A stretch of 64,000 bases of DNA from Rhizophagus clarus (Eukaryota > Glomeromycota > Glomeromycetes > Glomerales > Glomeraceae). The translations under genes were made by a program, and so were the position numbers. The notes below the pieces were generated by a model that did not search any database, was not told the DNA's origin, and was given only the letters and a program-made list of their open reading frames with translations. Every line of letters begins with the position of its first letter. The stretch's first letter is position 1. This document shows positions 1 through 12,600 of this stretch, one piece after another. The stretch is taken from positions 124,001 to 188,000 of the forward strand of contig BLAL01000187.1 of assembly GCA_015698045.1 (NCBI GenBank), read 5' to 3'.

Positions 1-130
1 AAAAAAAACAAAGAACCAAAAGAAATAAATAATTGTAATAATGTAAAGAATTACTCAAGAGTATAATATTTATAGTGACAATGGATTATGTATCATTATA
101 TCATTATGTATCAAAATCACTGTAAACCAT

Positions 131-806
131 GAAACCATAAAATCAAATAGATTATCGCCGAATCCAAAAAAAATAAATAAATAGAAACAAAATGAAGATG
201 TCCGGAGTTGAGAGCAAAAAAATTCCGAATTGTCAGACTAAAATGAACGTGTTATTTTTTTTGGATTTACGCGTCCATTCAAAAAAATTTCTTTTTTTTC
301 GTCTCTTTTACTCCTTTTATACTAATTGGTTTTCTATTTTTTATATATTAACTTTTTTCTATTTAGTTACTATTTCTAATTTTTTTTTTCTCAATAAAAA
401 TTAATTGCATAATTTATAAATGACATAAAATTCTAACTAAAATAATATATAATAATTAACTGAATTAAGTAAACATCATTGTACGACTCGAAGTTTTTTC
501 ACCTTTTGTTTATTATCTAAATTTGGATTCAATACAAAAGACGGTTTAAAATTCGTACCAATTAAATTCCATGATGACTATCGAGATAGAATTGTATTAA
601 CAAGAGGTAATTCCCATAGTTCTATATAATTGATTTGGTGTGTTTCATTGCAAAATATCGTAAATATATTTTATGATATATTTAACTTTTGCAAAAACTT
701 CCGATAATATAAGTTCGCGTTTTTTACACAACTAATTTGACTGTACAGTTCCTAGAATGACAGGATTCCATATTTAGTTAGCTCACGATCTAACACAAAG
801 GAATTT
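131..806 (+). repeat. Segment A, left copy of an inverted repeat pair
   Basis: This stretch recurs in reverse complement at about 6744-7434 with high similarity, differing mostly in homopolymer lengths. It contains a 70-codon ORF (192-404) whose first 20 codons, starting MKMSGVESKKIPNC, are also kept in the other copy; beyond that the two readings diverge through T-run indels. The ORF could be the 5' exon of a lost gene or chance, and I see no family match. No terminal inverted repeats are visible within A, so it is not obviously a transposon. Confidence 0.8.
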
Positions 807-867
807 TATATATATTATATATAGATGAATGGGCAATCTCTACCATAGATTCCTAAAGCTACACCTA

Positions 868-1690
868 TGATAAAACCTTATTTCTCATTGATTAGAAAAA
901 TCCGTGCATTTTGTCATCGTCTTCTGAACTTTGATAGGATTGTAAAAAAATAGTTGCATACAGTGTATATTAACAAAAAGTTATAGAATATACGGGGCAC
1001 ATTTACATTCGGCAAAACCGGCAAAACTCAGAATAAGGTAAAAATACATTATTAGATTCGGAGCACTAATCCGAGTATAGCGGTATAGTTTTTATTTCAT
1101 TTTAATTTCTACCGAGTTTTACCGAGTTACACTTGGCAAGAAATGTGTCCGTACATTATGAAATCAGCTGTGAATATGTATGTACAATGCAGGTAAGCGT
1201 AGTCACCGCGCCTTCTCGCTAAGTAAGGTATTTATTTGTTTATTATTTATTATATAAGCCGCTAATAACATATGATATCTAATTCGCGAACAGCGTTTAA
1301 ACTGAACACAATTATCTTAAGTTTTTTTTTTGAGTTAAAAAAAAAAAAAACACTCGTGCTTACATTTTGCAAAAATCATTACAAAAATAATTCGTAAATC
1401 ATTAACAATTACACTTTTATTTTCATGATTGTTTTAACGGATTATTTGTTTATTTCTTTTTCGTAATCGAACATTCCGGTCCGGAATACAATATACGTCA
1501 CCCTTAAAATAATTTTTATAAATTTATAAAATGCCGAATATACTGTATATCTTGGTTTGACGGGTCCAAAAAATAAATGGCCCAGAAAATCTTGAAATTT
1601 AACATTATTTATTAAGCAATATAAGAATAATCCGAGGATATTATATACAGTACATACACCAATTTATTGTATAATCTACAGTATATAATT
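868..1690 (+). repeat. Segment B, left copy of a direct repeat pair
   Basis: It matches 7478-8245 in the same orientation, although the adjoining segment A is inverted between the two places. Shared landmarks include the GCAGGTAAGCGTAGTC block near 1190 and the CATTCCGGTCCGGAAT block near 1468. The left copy carries an extra insertion of about 158 bp (994-1151) that the right copy lacks. No ORF is supported. Confidence 0.75.
994..1151. mobile_element. MITE-like insertion in segment B
   Basis: A stretch of about 158 bp is present in the left B copy and missing from the right one. Its ends are imperfect inverted repeats (GGGGCACATTT at the left, AAATGTGTCCG at the right), and TAC flanks it on both sides (991-993 and 1152-1154). 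It is internally rich in CGG/CCG steps, unlike its surroundings. A non-autonomous DNA transposon is the simplest reading. The superfamily is not clear from so few terminal bases. Confidence 0.6.
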
Positions 1691-1721
1691 AAACACATAT
1701 TACTCGCATTAGCCGTGTTAC

Positions 1722-1800
1722 TACTATATGTTTTAAAGTAAAGCAAAATTCACTATTTTCTTTATTTTAAACATATAAATAAAAATATACAAAAATTTTT
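1722..1800 (+). repeat. Segment C, left copy
   Basis: The stretch around TTTTAAAGTAAAGCAAAATTC reappears as reverse complement at about 8268-8402. C therefore shares the inverted relationship of A, whereas B between them is direct. The following 1801-2290 is AT-rich and I see nothing supportable in it. Confidence 0.6.
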
Positions 1801-2299
1801 ACATTCATAACGTTCATAATTAAATTAAATCATAACTGCTACTTCGCATTAGGTATCGAACTATATTCACGTGAATTCACGTGATATTTGACAATTTTAG
1901 CGAGCATTATAAATTTATTGTGGCATGTGCGTTGTTTTTTTATATATCATAAAATAATGCGTTGGTATCACCCTATGTCTTTTATAATACTAATAATAGA
2001 TAACATTTTTAAAACTCATATTCCGCTATTTAAAGCAATTGGTACAACTTTTTATATAACGGAAATGCGAAAAATTGATTCATTTTAAATAATTTTAGCT
2101 GAAAAATTTTATTGAAAAAGTATTGGAAATTAAATTTTTAATCAAAAACGTGGGAGAACATTTTATATATATGTTATAAAATAATTTTTACTAAAATAAA
2201 ATGAGCATAACTTTTTATATATTAATCCAATTTGTGATGAGACCAGGGTGCCGTACTAATATGATACCCATGTTAACATATGGTGGGAACATCAATTTA

Positions 2300-3310
2300 A
2301 CATAGTTTCGTACATTTACAATTTGTCGAATAAACTATTAAAATAGTATTAAAAATTTATTAGTTACCAATATATACCGATTTTTATTATATAGTTATGA
2401 CACATAAAAATTTAATTAAGTTATATTTTCTTCACTTCTTCATCACTTATAAATTTAGTCGTCATGACATGTGACAATCGTGACATGTTTCATGCATGTT
2501 TGTACAACATATAATGATATATAATCGAACTTTGTCTGTAACCAAGTCGCTTAAATGGTTTGGCTGTATGAACCACTGCGTTTTGAGACCTAAAAGGAAC
2601 TTAAAAATCATATCAATAAACACATCAATTGGAATGGCCGTGCGGAAATATCAAATTATTAAGTTAAAAAGTACATTGGCACTTGCTAGTTGACACTGTA
2701 GAAATTATTTATTGTGCCTTGCAAAACATTTATGTAGGCATTTTCAACAAAGACCATTTAAGGTAGGCTCAAAAAATATTCTACTTATTATCAAATTTAA
2801 AAGCATAAGGTAGATGAATCCTTTTTTTCATATTTAGTGTCCAAATTTTAATGGTTTGCGATTTGATTCCTTTGATGCGTTAAACCAACATTTGATCATC
2901 GATGATAATGAAGGCTTTGTGGACTCCGACACCAATGGAAAATGAAGAGTTGAATTTAAATACCAATTCTCTTTATTTAAAATTTAGTGTGGATTGCAGT
3001 TAAATAGAACTTACTTTGCATATGATCAAATATTGTTAGCCTACTTATTATTCTACATGATGATTTACTTGTCCTACCATATTTCTTTCTACATTCAACA
3101 AAGATGAAATTGAAAGATTATTTTACTAGATGTTATGAAAATGCAAAGGCTGTGCATGATTTATTTACTAAGGGATGGAAGCTTTCGCATTGTTACCGTT
3201 GAAGAAGAATACGTTTTAGATAACGAAAACTATGATGATCTTTCTAATGCATCAAAAGAACAATTGTACAATATGGACAGCTGAATTTGTTGAAATTGAA
3301 CATGGATTCA
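2300..3310 (+). pseudogene. Decayed spliced gene, copy 1, unknown family
   Basis: This is one of two related degenerate copies (the other is 4490-5800). Both keep the same layout: a shared upstream block, an exon ending ACCATTTAAG followed by a GTAGGC donor, an intron, and an exon reading QHLIIDDNEGFVDSDT in this copy. Further on, 3102-3201 reads as a 32-residue block with motif YFTRCYENAKAVHDLF, ended by TGA; EEYVLDNEN and a KEQL motif follow in another frame. Stops and frame changes show it is dead. The residues FKCPNF...LNQH just after the intron might be a broken C2H2 finger, but that is weak. I do not recognise the family. Confidence 0.55.
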
Positions 3311-3506
3311 ACTATACTATTATTGGATGAAGAACAAAAATGTTAATTAGGACGTATTAGATCACGTGATTAAATATGACGTAATACAGTAGGTGTAGTA
3401 TGATAATCACAATACAAATCGACAGAGACTATTGTAAAAAATTGTGATTTTTGAATTTAAATTAATTTTTTAGAAAAAAACAATTTATTAAAAAAAAAAT
3501 TTTGTT

Positions 3507-3659
3507 AATAAGCAACCAGAGAACAGCCCAAAATTTTGGTATGAGGAATTGTTAAATTTTACGTTTACTAAGAATATGAATGGGAAGGTGTATTGTAAAA
3601 TTTTAATTAACAATCTTTATAATCTTTTTGATAAAGCATTGCCAAATTCTTGGGTATAA
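3507..3659 (+). pseudogene. Open coding fragment between the two decayed copies
   Basis: About 50 codons without a stop read as ordinary, non-low-complexity protein, with motifs NSPKFWYEELLNF and NLYNLFDKALPNSW before a TAA. It has no start, no continuing exon I can defend and no recognised family. The following 3660-4480 keeps a more balanced base composition than the surroundings and is probably more debris of the same region, but no frame persists. Confidence 0.35.
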
Positions 3660-4489
3660 TTCAAAGTACAAGGCCAGACATAAGTGTTTCTTCTTAAAAA
3701 TCAATGTTTTGTCCATCATATTCTTTAGACCTCTGTTCCAATAGACTTTATGGACTTGTTCAATAAATCATGTATTGTCATACATTCCATATTTTGCGAG
3801 CTTCTTAACTTTATTGTTTGCCCATAAAGCCCTCCAATGTGTTTTCTACCTGGATATGGCACATTTCATCTCTGGTTCCAGGACAGCGAAGTTTAAGTCC
3901 ACTTGCATTAAATCAAGATGTTCTTTTGGTTGACAATTATTAGGATGTCTGCTTTTATAAAACCTATATCCTCAGCGAAGCCACAGAATCAACCTTTCAA
4001 TTCGGTCAAGTTTTTAGATTAAAGTAATTATGTACTTATATTATGGAATAATCATTAAGTAATTTTGTCATTTCTCCACTTTTTTCATAAAATTTTGCCA
4101 TCATTTATTAAGAGAATAAATCTTTGATAAATAATTTTCTCAAGATTTCTCATTATTCATTAATAAACGCTTCCAAAATTCTCTATTGTCACTGACTCCT
4201 TACACGATAGTATCAAATTTGACCCTCAGTTTTGGATCTAGCGTAAAATCGTACTGATGAATACGAATATCTTCAATGTGAAGTGTTGCGTTATTTTTCT
4301 TCTCTCCAAACTTTCAGAACTTCTTACTATGGATTCCGTAATTACAATGAAACCTAACTTCTTATATGGATTACAAATAAAAAAAAAACTAAAAAGGTTT
4401 ATAAATCATTTTTTCATAGGTTTGAGTAGATTTGTTCCTTCGTAGATTTAAGTGTATGATGATTATTGACAAAATTAAGAAGATTCAAA

Positions 4490-5800
4490 TTTTAAATAGT
4501 TTCGTACATTTACTATTAAAAATAGTATTAAAAATCTATTTACGGTTTTACAAGAAATCTGTAGGAAATTAGATTTTTAGTGATTACATTTGTTTTAAAA
4601 GTAATTATATATATATATATATATATATGACAATTATACTGGTATACAATCATCAATTCTGATGCTTTGTTACGATAATTTCTTTATTGCACAAAAATGT
4701 CTGATGAATTTGGCAAAATAATAAAATTTCCTCCATTTGTAAAAAAAATTGCGAAATTTTTTATAAATTTATATAATATCTGATATAGTTATCATAACAT
4801 AAAAAATTTTAATTAAAAAATCAATTGTTTTCTTAATTCCTTCACCAATATTTTTTTACTATGTAAAAGTAACGCTACACGGCCAAGATAGGTAATGTAT
4901 ATGATATGCTACAATGTATTAGCCATGCATGTTTGTACAACATATGGCTACGGCAGTACTACTGGCGCTTTAAAGGAGTGGGAAAATTGTGGGAAATATC
5001 AAAATGATATTATTAGTTTCGCCGATACTGGCGATACTGCAGAACTTACATAGGCACTCTAAACAAAGACCATTTAAGGTAGGCTCAAAAAATATTTTAC
5101 TTATTATTTAATTTATAAGCAAGAATAGGAGAATCCTTTTCTTTTCATATTTAATGTCCAAATTGTCCTTGACGTGCTAAGCCAACACTTGATTATCGAC
5201 CATAATGAAAGCTTTGTGGACTCCGACACAATGGAAAATGAAGAATTGAATTTAAGTACAATTCTCTTCTCTATTTATTTAAAATTTAATGTGGATTGCT
5301 GTTAAATACCTTAATTTACATATTATCAAATATCGTTAGCCTAGTTAAAAAGTAATCTTGAATTAATTGAAATTGATGATTAAAATTTCTCACACATGTA
5401 CATGATAATTTACATTCTTACTTGTCCTACCGTATTTCTTTCTTGTTATAGTGAATGTCAAAGATGAAACCATATCAGAAAATAACCACAAAATTATCTT
5501 ATCGTTGTGTTCTTGCTAAAGAAATATTCAACAAAGATGAATATGTTAAAGGAATAGTTAATATAGATGAAAAACAAAAGAATTGAAAAATTATTTTATT
5601 AGATGTCATGAACATTAAAAGACTATTTATTAAGCTTTCACATTGTTATCTTAAGAATATGATTTGGATAATGAAAACAATGTGCACCAAAAGAACAATT
5701 GTCTGAGACCGAACAGGAAAAAATTATGTGCGCAGCATTTGGACCTGCCGTTATTGGGTCATGTTTACAGTATTTTAACCATTAATAATTACTTACAAAC
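4490..5800 (+). pseudogene. Decayed spliced gene, copy 2
   Basis: This is a direct repeat of 2300-3310 about 2.4 kb downstream, with the upstream TAGTTTCGTACATTTAC block, the CATGCATGTTTGTACAACATAT block (4922) and the exon-donor block ACCATTTAAGGTAGGCTC (near 5069). The matching intron acceptor reads TTTAATG instead of TTTAGTG, so the splice site is lost. The exon reads SQHLIIDHNESFVDSDT. The tail near 5705-5765 keeps a clean block with motifs SETEQEKIMCAAFGP and AVIGSCLQYF that copy 1 lacks. Stops and shifts elsewhere make it a pseudogene of unknown function. Confidence 0.55.
4605..4628. repeat. (AT)n microsatellite
   Basis: An uninterrupted AT dinucleotide run lies just upstream of the second decayed gene copy. 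Confidence 0.9.
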
Positions 5801-6743
5801 TACGTTGAAGAGTAAGAACTAATAATCATTCAAAATATATCTATTTAGAAGATACATCTTGGCCAAGAAATTATTCTGAATTTCCTGTTTATCTAGTTCG
5901 GAGACACCTTCTATACACTTAGCTGCAGTAGTTCTTCCGGGAGTATAAATCGTAGTCATTAATATAAACGTTTATTCTCACATATAACTTTAGTCGATTC
6001 TACAAGAAGAAGAAAAATCACTACAATAACAATCTACATAACAACAACAATATGATTTATTGTCGAAACCATATTAATTGTTTTCTCAAGTGATAATATT
6101 TTAAAGTTTGAATGCTTTAGTCTCATAGTTCATTACAAACATATAACATACATTGATCCTGCTTAATTGATTGGTTGATTGGTCTTATGACTATGCTATT
6201 TGAATTTAAATTTATGAACTTTTCTTTAAAGTTTATTCGCGCAGTTAATTATTACTTAATATGTGACATGATATACCTATTTTTAGCTCCGCTTAAACTC
6301 CGCAAAAGAAAACAATGTAAAATAAAAGAATCGAAAAAAAAAGAATTTTTTTTTTCTTCTGGTATCACAAAAAAAAATTCTATAATAAAATAAAGTTCGC
6401 CAATAACAAAATTTTTTTTATCGTTTTTTTTGCAACTAAACTCTTTTTTTTTTTTACAATAAATACCTTATAAAAATTTTATTGATAACGCTAAACTTTT
6501 TTCTTTTTCAATTTGATTATTCTTCGAAAAGAAATAAGTAAAAAATTTTTAAGTTGATCATATGAAGTAACACATTATAATGAAACCTATAATTGTATCC
6601 TCATACAATCGTAACAATGCGCGCAAAACGATTATATGAACAAAGGTAAAAAAGTTAATCATAAAAAAAAAAAATTATTATAATTTGTAAATTTATCTAT
6701 TATAAGAAACAATATGTTGATGAATTATCACAACTCCCATTCA
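5801..6743. other. AT-rich intergenic stretch
   Basis: I see homopolymer A and T runs and a weak 72-codon ORF (6175-6393) with low-complexity composition. No gene, RNA or mobile element is supported. Confidence 0.5.
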
Positions 6744-7434
6744 TTTAAAACTCCTTTGTGTTAGATCGTGAGCTAACTAAATATGGAATCCTGTCATTCT
6801 AGGAACTGTACAGTCAAATTAGTTGTATAAAAAACGCGAACTTATATTATCGGAAATTTTTGCAAAAGTTAAATATATCATAAAATATATTTACGATATT
6901 TTGCAATGAAACACACCAAATCAATTATATAGAACTATGGGAATTACCTCTTGTTAATACAATTCTATCTCGATAGTCATCATGGAATTTAATTGGTACG
7001 AATTTTAAACCGTCTTTTGTATTGAATCCAAATTTAGATAATAAACAAAAGGTGAAAAAAATTCGAGTCGTACAATGATGTTTACTTAATTCAGTTAATT
7101 ATTATATATTATTTTAGTTAGAATTTTATGTCATTTATAAATTATGCAATTTTAATTTTTATTGAAAAAAAAAAAATTTAGAAATATAACTAAATAGAAA
7201 AAAAGTTAATATATAAAAAAAAAATAGAAAAACAATTGGTATAAAAAGAGTAAAAGAGACGAAAAAAAGAAATTTTGAATGGACGCGTAATCCAAAAAAA
7301 AAAAAAAATAACACGTTCATTTTAGTCCGACAATTCGGAATTTTTTTGCTCTCAACTCCGGACATCTTCATCTTGTTTCTATTTATTTATTTTTTTGGAA
7401 TTCGGCGTAATCTATTTGATTTTTATGGTTTCAA
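6744..7434 (-). repeat. Segment A, right copy (inverted)
   Basis: This is the reverse complement of 131-806, including the MKMSGVESKK reading on the minus strand (7159-7371). Differences are mainly in A/T run lengths. It is directly followed by segment B in the same orientation as on the left, so the inversion ends near 7434. Confidence 0.8.
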
Positions 7435-7477
7435 TCAAGAATGAAATGAGATTAGTTTACCTATGTTTTTATTAGGT

Positions 7478-7827
7478 AAAACCTTATTTTCTCATTGATT
7501 TGAAAAATCCGTGCATTTTACCATTGTCTTCATTGTCTTCTGTAAACAATGAAATGAACTTTGATGGAATTTGTAAAAAACAATAGTTGCGTACAGTGTA
7601 TATAAATAAAAATAACTCGCGCATCTCTCATGAATATAGCTTTCATATGACTACAAAATGCACAATGTATAATGCAGGTAAGCGTAGTCACCGCGCCTTC
7701 TCGCTAAGTAAGGTATTTATTTATTTATTTATTTATTATAAGCCGATATAAATAACATGATATCTAATTCGCGAACAACGTTTAAATAAGCACAATTATC
7801 TTTTAAGTTTTTTTTTGAGAAACTCCA

Positions 7828-7865
<38 letters not shown>

Positions 7866-8245
7866 AAAAAATATATAAAAAAAAAAAACACTCGTGCTAA
7901 AATGATTGCAAAAATCATTCGTAAATCATTAAACAATCATACATACGCTCCTTTTTTTTCACGATTGTTTAACGGATGATTTATTTATCATATTTACTTT
8001 CTTTTTCGTATTTCAAAAATTCCGGTCCGGAATTCATTTTTAAAATAATTTTATAAATTTATAAAATGTCACGAATCTTTTTCCTTATGACTTTTTCGTA
8101 AATTTACTTTTAATTTAAATGGGCAAAATGGCTCAAAAATCTTGAAATTTAACAATTGAAATTGAAACAATATTATTATCAGTTAATAAGTAAAATAAGA
8201 ATAATTCGGGGATATATACATACAACAACTTATTGTATAATTTAT
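7478..8245 (+). repeat. Segment B, right copy (direct)
   Basis: It matches 868-1690 without the 158-bp insertion seen there. A pure A run of about 34 bases (7829-7862) with further A-rich sequence marks where the left copy has only a short A run. No coding sequence is supported. Confidence 0.75.
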
Positions 8246-8267
8246 GATTTATGAATAAGCATTTTAA

Positions 8268-8402
8268 CGTAAAAATTTTTGTTTTTTTTTTTATGTAAAT
8301 TTTTATTTTATATATTTACTATATGTAAGAATTTCGTTGGATTTTATTTTAAATAAAGAAAATAGCCTCCGTATTTGAATTTTGCTTTACTTTAAAATAT
8401 AT
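8268..8402 (-). repeat. Segment C, right copy (inverted)
   Basis: This is the reverse complement of about 1722-1800, with extra AT sequence in the middle. The shared core is GAATTTTGCTTTACTTTAAA. Confidence 0.6.
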
Positions 8403-9496
8403 AGCTCCATTTATTCCATGGGATGGGATGGGATATTATATCGATATCCTGGTAGCCTATGAATGTAGATTTTAAGATTGACATCTGGTGCATATGTAGT
8501 ACATGAACACATTTGACATATCATCGTATCATTATTTCAAGTACGTGAGAAATTTCATAATTGCAGATTCATTTATGATGATAATTTTGTAATTATGATT
8601 AAAGGTATATAATATTTATTATGAATCTTTTGGAGAATAAGTATAATAATCTATTTATTTTTTTTTTGTAGTTATTCTAGAAAAATACATGAGTATTTTT
8701 GGAGAATGAATAAGACTTGAAGAGTTTTAATTGTTTAGAAAAGAATCAACAAAAAATTTGATTAAATAAAAACAAATGTACATTTTGTAAATTATTCTAT
8801 AATTGTATCATATTTCACGGCAAAATCTTGCGTGTTTTTTCGAACTAGGCTTCGTTTAGGGTGTTTTACAAGGTGATTTGCCATCTTTATCATCATCTAA
8901 ATGGTTGAATTAATCTTCGGAATATTAAGGATTAAGGATCATTTTTTCTTCAACCTTTTCCTTAGCCTTCTTCCTCACCTTTCACACCTTAAAAATTTTA
9001 TCTTTTAAATATTTTCGAAAATTGAAGGATACTGAATTGAATGAGGAAACACGAAAACAGCACCAAATCAAAATGTCCCTCAACGATTAAAAACGATTTG
9101 GGATGATTTCGTTGAATATTAATTTTAGTAATTATATAATTAATAAATGAATTGTATTTAATAATATTATATTTGAACTTGTTGTTTAATTTATTTTTTA
9201 GAGAGAGGTTAACGTGATGAAAATTGAAGCAATTTATTACGATATTATTATTAAAAGAATTATGTTTAGAATTATATTTGAACATTTTTAATTTATTTTT
9301 TAGAGAGGAGATTAATTTTTTTTTTCCTTCAAAATGACAAATGGAGCATTTTTAAACTTGTACAATAAAGGCAAGGTTATGTGGGTACAAAATGTTCAAT
9401 CACCAATATAAAGGTATTTGGCATAATTTTGAAATTTTGAGAAACAGGAACCGTAAAATTCTTTTTTTTTGGTACATATACACCTGAAAAAAAAGA
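8403..9496. other. Intergenic stretch with a short internal direct repeat
   Basis: A block around TTTAATTTATTTTTTAGAGAG occurs twice, near 9184 and 9286. Some stretches are less AT-rich (8820-8990), but no frame stays open and no family is recognised. Confidence 0.4.

Positions 9497-9532
<36 letters not shown>
9497..9532. repeat. (ATT)n microsatellite
   Basis: An uninterrupted run of about 12 ATT units. Confidence 0.95.
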
Positions 9533-9934
9533 TTGTTACATTACATTAAATGACACGCATTTTGGATAATGTAACACCAATAGCCGTAAATTCATAATAT
9601 TCTTGAACCTTAAAAAAAAAAAAATAATCTTTTTTTCAGACTGAATTGTCATTGGTGTAAATAATAATATAATCATGATAAGAGTAATTTTTTTTTGCTG
9701 TTTACTTTTTTTGTATTCATTTATTATAAGAAAAAAAAAATTAGGAAATATCAAATAATTCCTAATTTCGAATTTCAGGAGTATTTGCATCAGATTTGAA
9801 TATACATGTAATGAATTTTTATTAAAAATCTCCATATTTGGTTCGAATGTAAGTCGTTATTCATGTCTTTTATAATTGCATGCGTATCAACACTTTGAAC
9901 ATGATTAAAAAATTTATTCTTTATTATAGTTATA

Positions 9935-10530
9935 ATTAATTACATTTATCATATGGTTTTGCAAGGTCATGCAATTCGTGATTCGACTTCCCATCCTAAA
10001 GATTGTAACCGTTTCCTATCAATAACATGTGTATGGTGATTTTTATTATGATCATGAAATCTGAAAGTCAATTTCAAAATTTTCTCACACAACTAATTTT
10101 TGAAAGTAGATAAAATAATACTAAAATCTTCTATAATAAAAGTTTCAGTAAACCAGCGCACTCAGATAATTTAAAAAAATTTACTATTTAAATTCCAACT
10201 TTTTTCATTTTTTTTTTTTTATCATAATATTTAAAATAATATATTTAATTTAATTTACATTTATCATATGATTTTTTTGCAAGGTAATGCAATTCGTGAT
10301 TTGACTCCTCCTCCTAAAGATTGCTCCCGTTTTCTATTAACAACATATTGTGTATGGTGGTTTTTTTTATTATGATCATTAAATCCCAATTCTTTGAAAG
10401 TCAATTTCAAAATTTTCATATACAACTAATTTTTGAAAGTATATAAAATACTATTAAAATCTTCTATAAAAGTTTCAGTACTCAATTAACTCACTCAGAT
10501 AATTTATATTTTTTTAAAACTATTTAAATT
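9935..10530. repeat. Tandem duplication of about 270 bp, two diverged copies
   Basis: Copy 1 (about 9935-10205) and copy 2 (about 10250-10530) share TTACATTTATCATATG, GCAATTCGTGATT, CCTAAAGATTG and AAAGTCAATTTCAAAATTTT in the same order. Read in reverse complement the core gives a short coding-like block (motif RKRLQSLGWEVESRIA in copy 1), so both may derive from a lost exon on the minus strand. A further diverged duplication of about 90 bp follows at 10560-10760. Confidence 0.65.
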
Positions 10531-10849
10531 ACAACCTTTAATATATATATATATATATTTTTATAATAATTAATTACATATTTAATTTAATATATGTTTA
10601 ATATATCAAAAGTTTCTATAGAGTAATGAAAAATTAGAATTGTTCTACGCCTATTTTTTTATCATAATAATTCATTATATATTTAATTTAATATATATTT
10701 AATATATTAGAGAACAAGTTTTTATAGAATACTAATAATTGTTCTAAATCTTAAGAATATGACACCTGAAATATAATTTTTGAGTAAATTTTATGAAATT
10801 TGATTTCTTGCAAGTTTGTCTCTTTTAACTTTTTTTTTTAATTGAAACT

Positions 10850-12600
10850 CAAATATATACTACTATAAACTGATTATTTAAATTATAATATAAACTTTTG
10901 ATTCTTTAAAAATTACAAATTTTTTTTATGAAAATAAATTTAAAAAAACAAATTAATTTATTTGCCTTTATATTATCATTTGAATAATTTTAATTATTAT
11001 TCAAACTTTTAAAACTTTTATCAATTAAAGTTTTTTTTTTTTATATTTCATATTAAAGTTTCTTATGTATATTTTGGATTATATCTTTTATATTTAATAA
11101 CATTATATTAAAATAAATTTATGAAAAGCATTTTTTTTTTAAAAAAAAATATTTGTATAATATTTCTATTACTATTTTTTTTTTTTATTTTAATATATTT
11201 TTTTTTTTTTGGTATTAAAAATGTATAAACATTTATTAGATATATTAAATTATATACTATATTAAAAAAAATTAAATTAATTTATAATTTTTTAATTTTA
11301 TTTTTTTTTTAAAATAAATTATTTTTTTTTAATATAATAAATTTATTAATTATATATAAAAGAACTGTTAAAATTAATTAATTAATTTCAAATTTCTTAA
11401 TTAAAAAATTATAGAAATATATTTTAATCACTAAAACCAAAATGATGTAATTTTTAAGAGAAAATAAAAAGCTAAACCAAAATATTTAGTAATTAATAAT
11501 ATATATTGAATTTTCTAAAATAAATAAAATAGATATTTTAATTATAGATTAAATATTTTATTAATATATCTTAGCAGATTATTATTTTTACCAATTTTAT
11601 ATTTTTTCTTTAATAATTAATTTAATTAATTTAATTTTTTTAAAAATTAAGAATGAAAATTTTTAATTTTTAATTATTTTATTTTAATAAAAATTTTAAT
11701 AATAATTATTATAACTATATAAATTTATTTTTTATTATATATTATATAATAATAAAACTTATTTAATTTATATAATAATAATTTTTTTTAATTATTATTT
11801 TTTATTACTATTATTATTAATATAAATTTTTTATTGGATTGTTGATTATGTAGTTATTTTAAGGTGTTGAGGCCCTTTAGTAAAGGATGATATATTGTAT
11901 CTTGCAGGATTAAGTCGTTTAACTTTAGTTTTCTGATTAAAAGGCTTGTAATGACTTATATTTAATTCTTTTAAGTTAGTATTGTTTGATCGATCCTTAA
12001 AACTCACATATTTTATATGTATTGAATTTATCTTTTTGATTTGTATTATTAATTATAGATTTTCTTGTTTAAATAAAAATAAAAATAAAAATAAAAATTT
12101 TTTATTTTTAATATTTTTATATTTTAATATTGAAAATTAAAATTTTATAAATATTTTATAAGTTTTTTTTTAATTTAAATTTTATTAAATATTATTTTTA
12201 ATTATATAAATTTTAAATATACAGTAAATAAATTTTTTTAAAAAAAAATTTATATAATATTAAAAAAAAATTTTATATAATATTAAAAAAAAATTTTATA
12301 TAATATTAAAAAAAAAATTTTATAAAAAAATTTATATAATATTAAAAAAAACTTTTATAGAAAATAATTACTACATATTATTTATATATTTTTAATTTTT
12401 TTAATTTAATAAATATATAGTAGTTTAAAAAGCACTAAATTAAATCAGTATGTTACAGTTAATAACTTTTTTTTTTTATTAAAAAAGAACATATTGACAT
12501 CTTTAAACTTCTTTTATAAATAAAAAATAATATTATTAATTGTGTAGATTAGTAGTAAATAAAAATATGTTATAGTAATTAACTATTTTCCATTTTAAAG
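10850..12600. other. Extremely AT-rich tract
   Basis: It is almost pure A/T with long homopolymers. One short island of mixed composition (11840-12010) interrupts it, containing GGTGTTGAGGCCCTTTAG; I cannot assign it. No gene. Confidence 0.6.
12238..12355. repeat. Short tandem repeat of about 22-25 bp units
   Basis: Roughly five units of A8-9 followed by TTTTATATAATATT. Confidence 0.75.
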
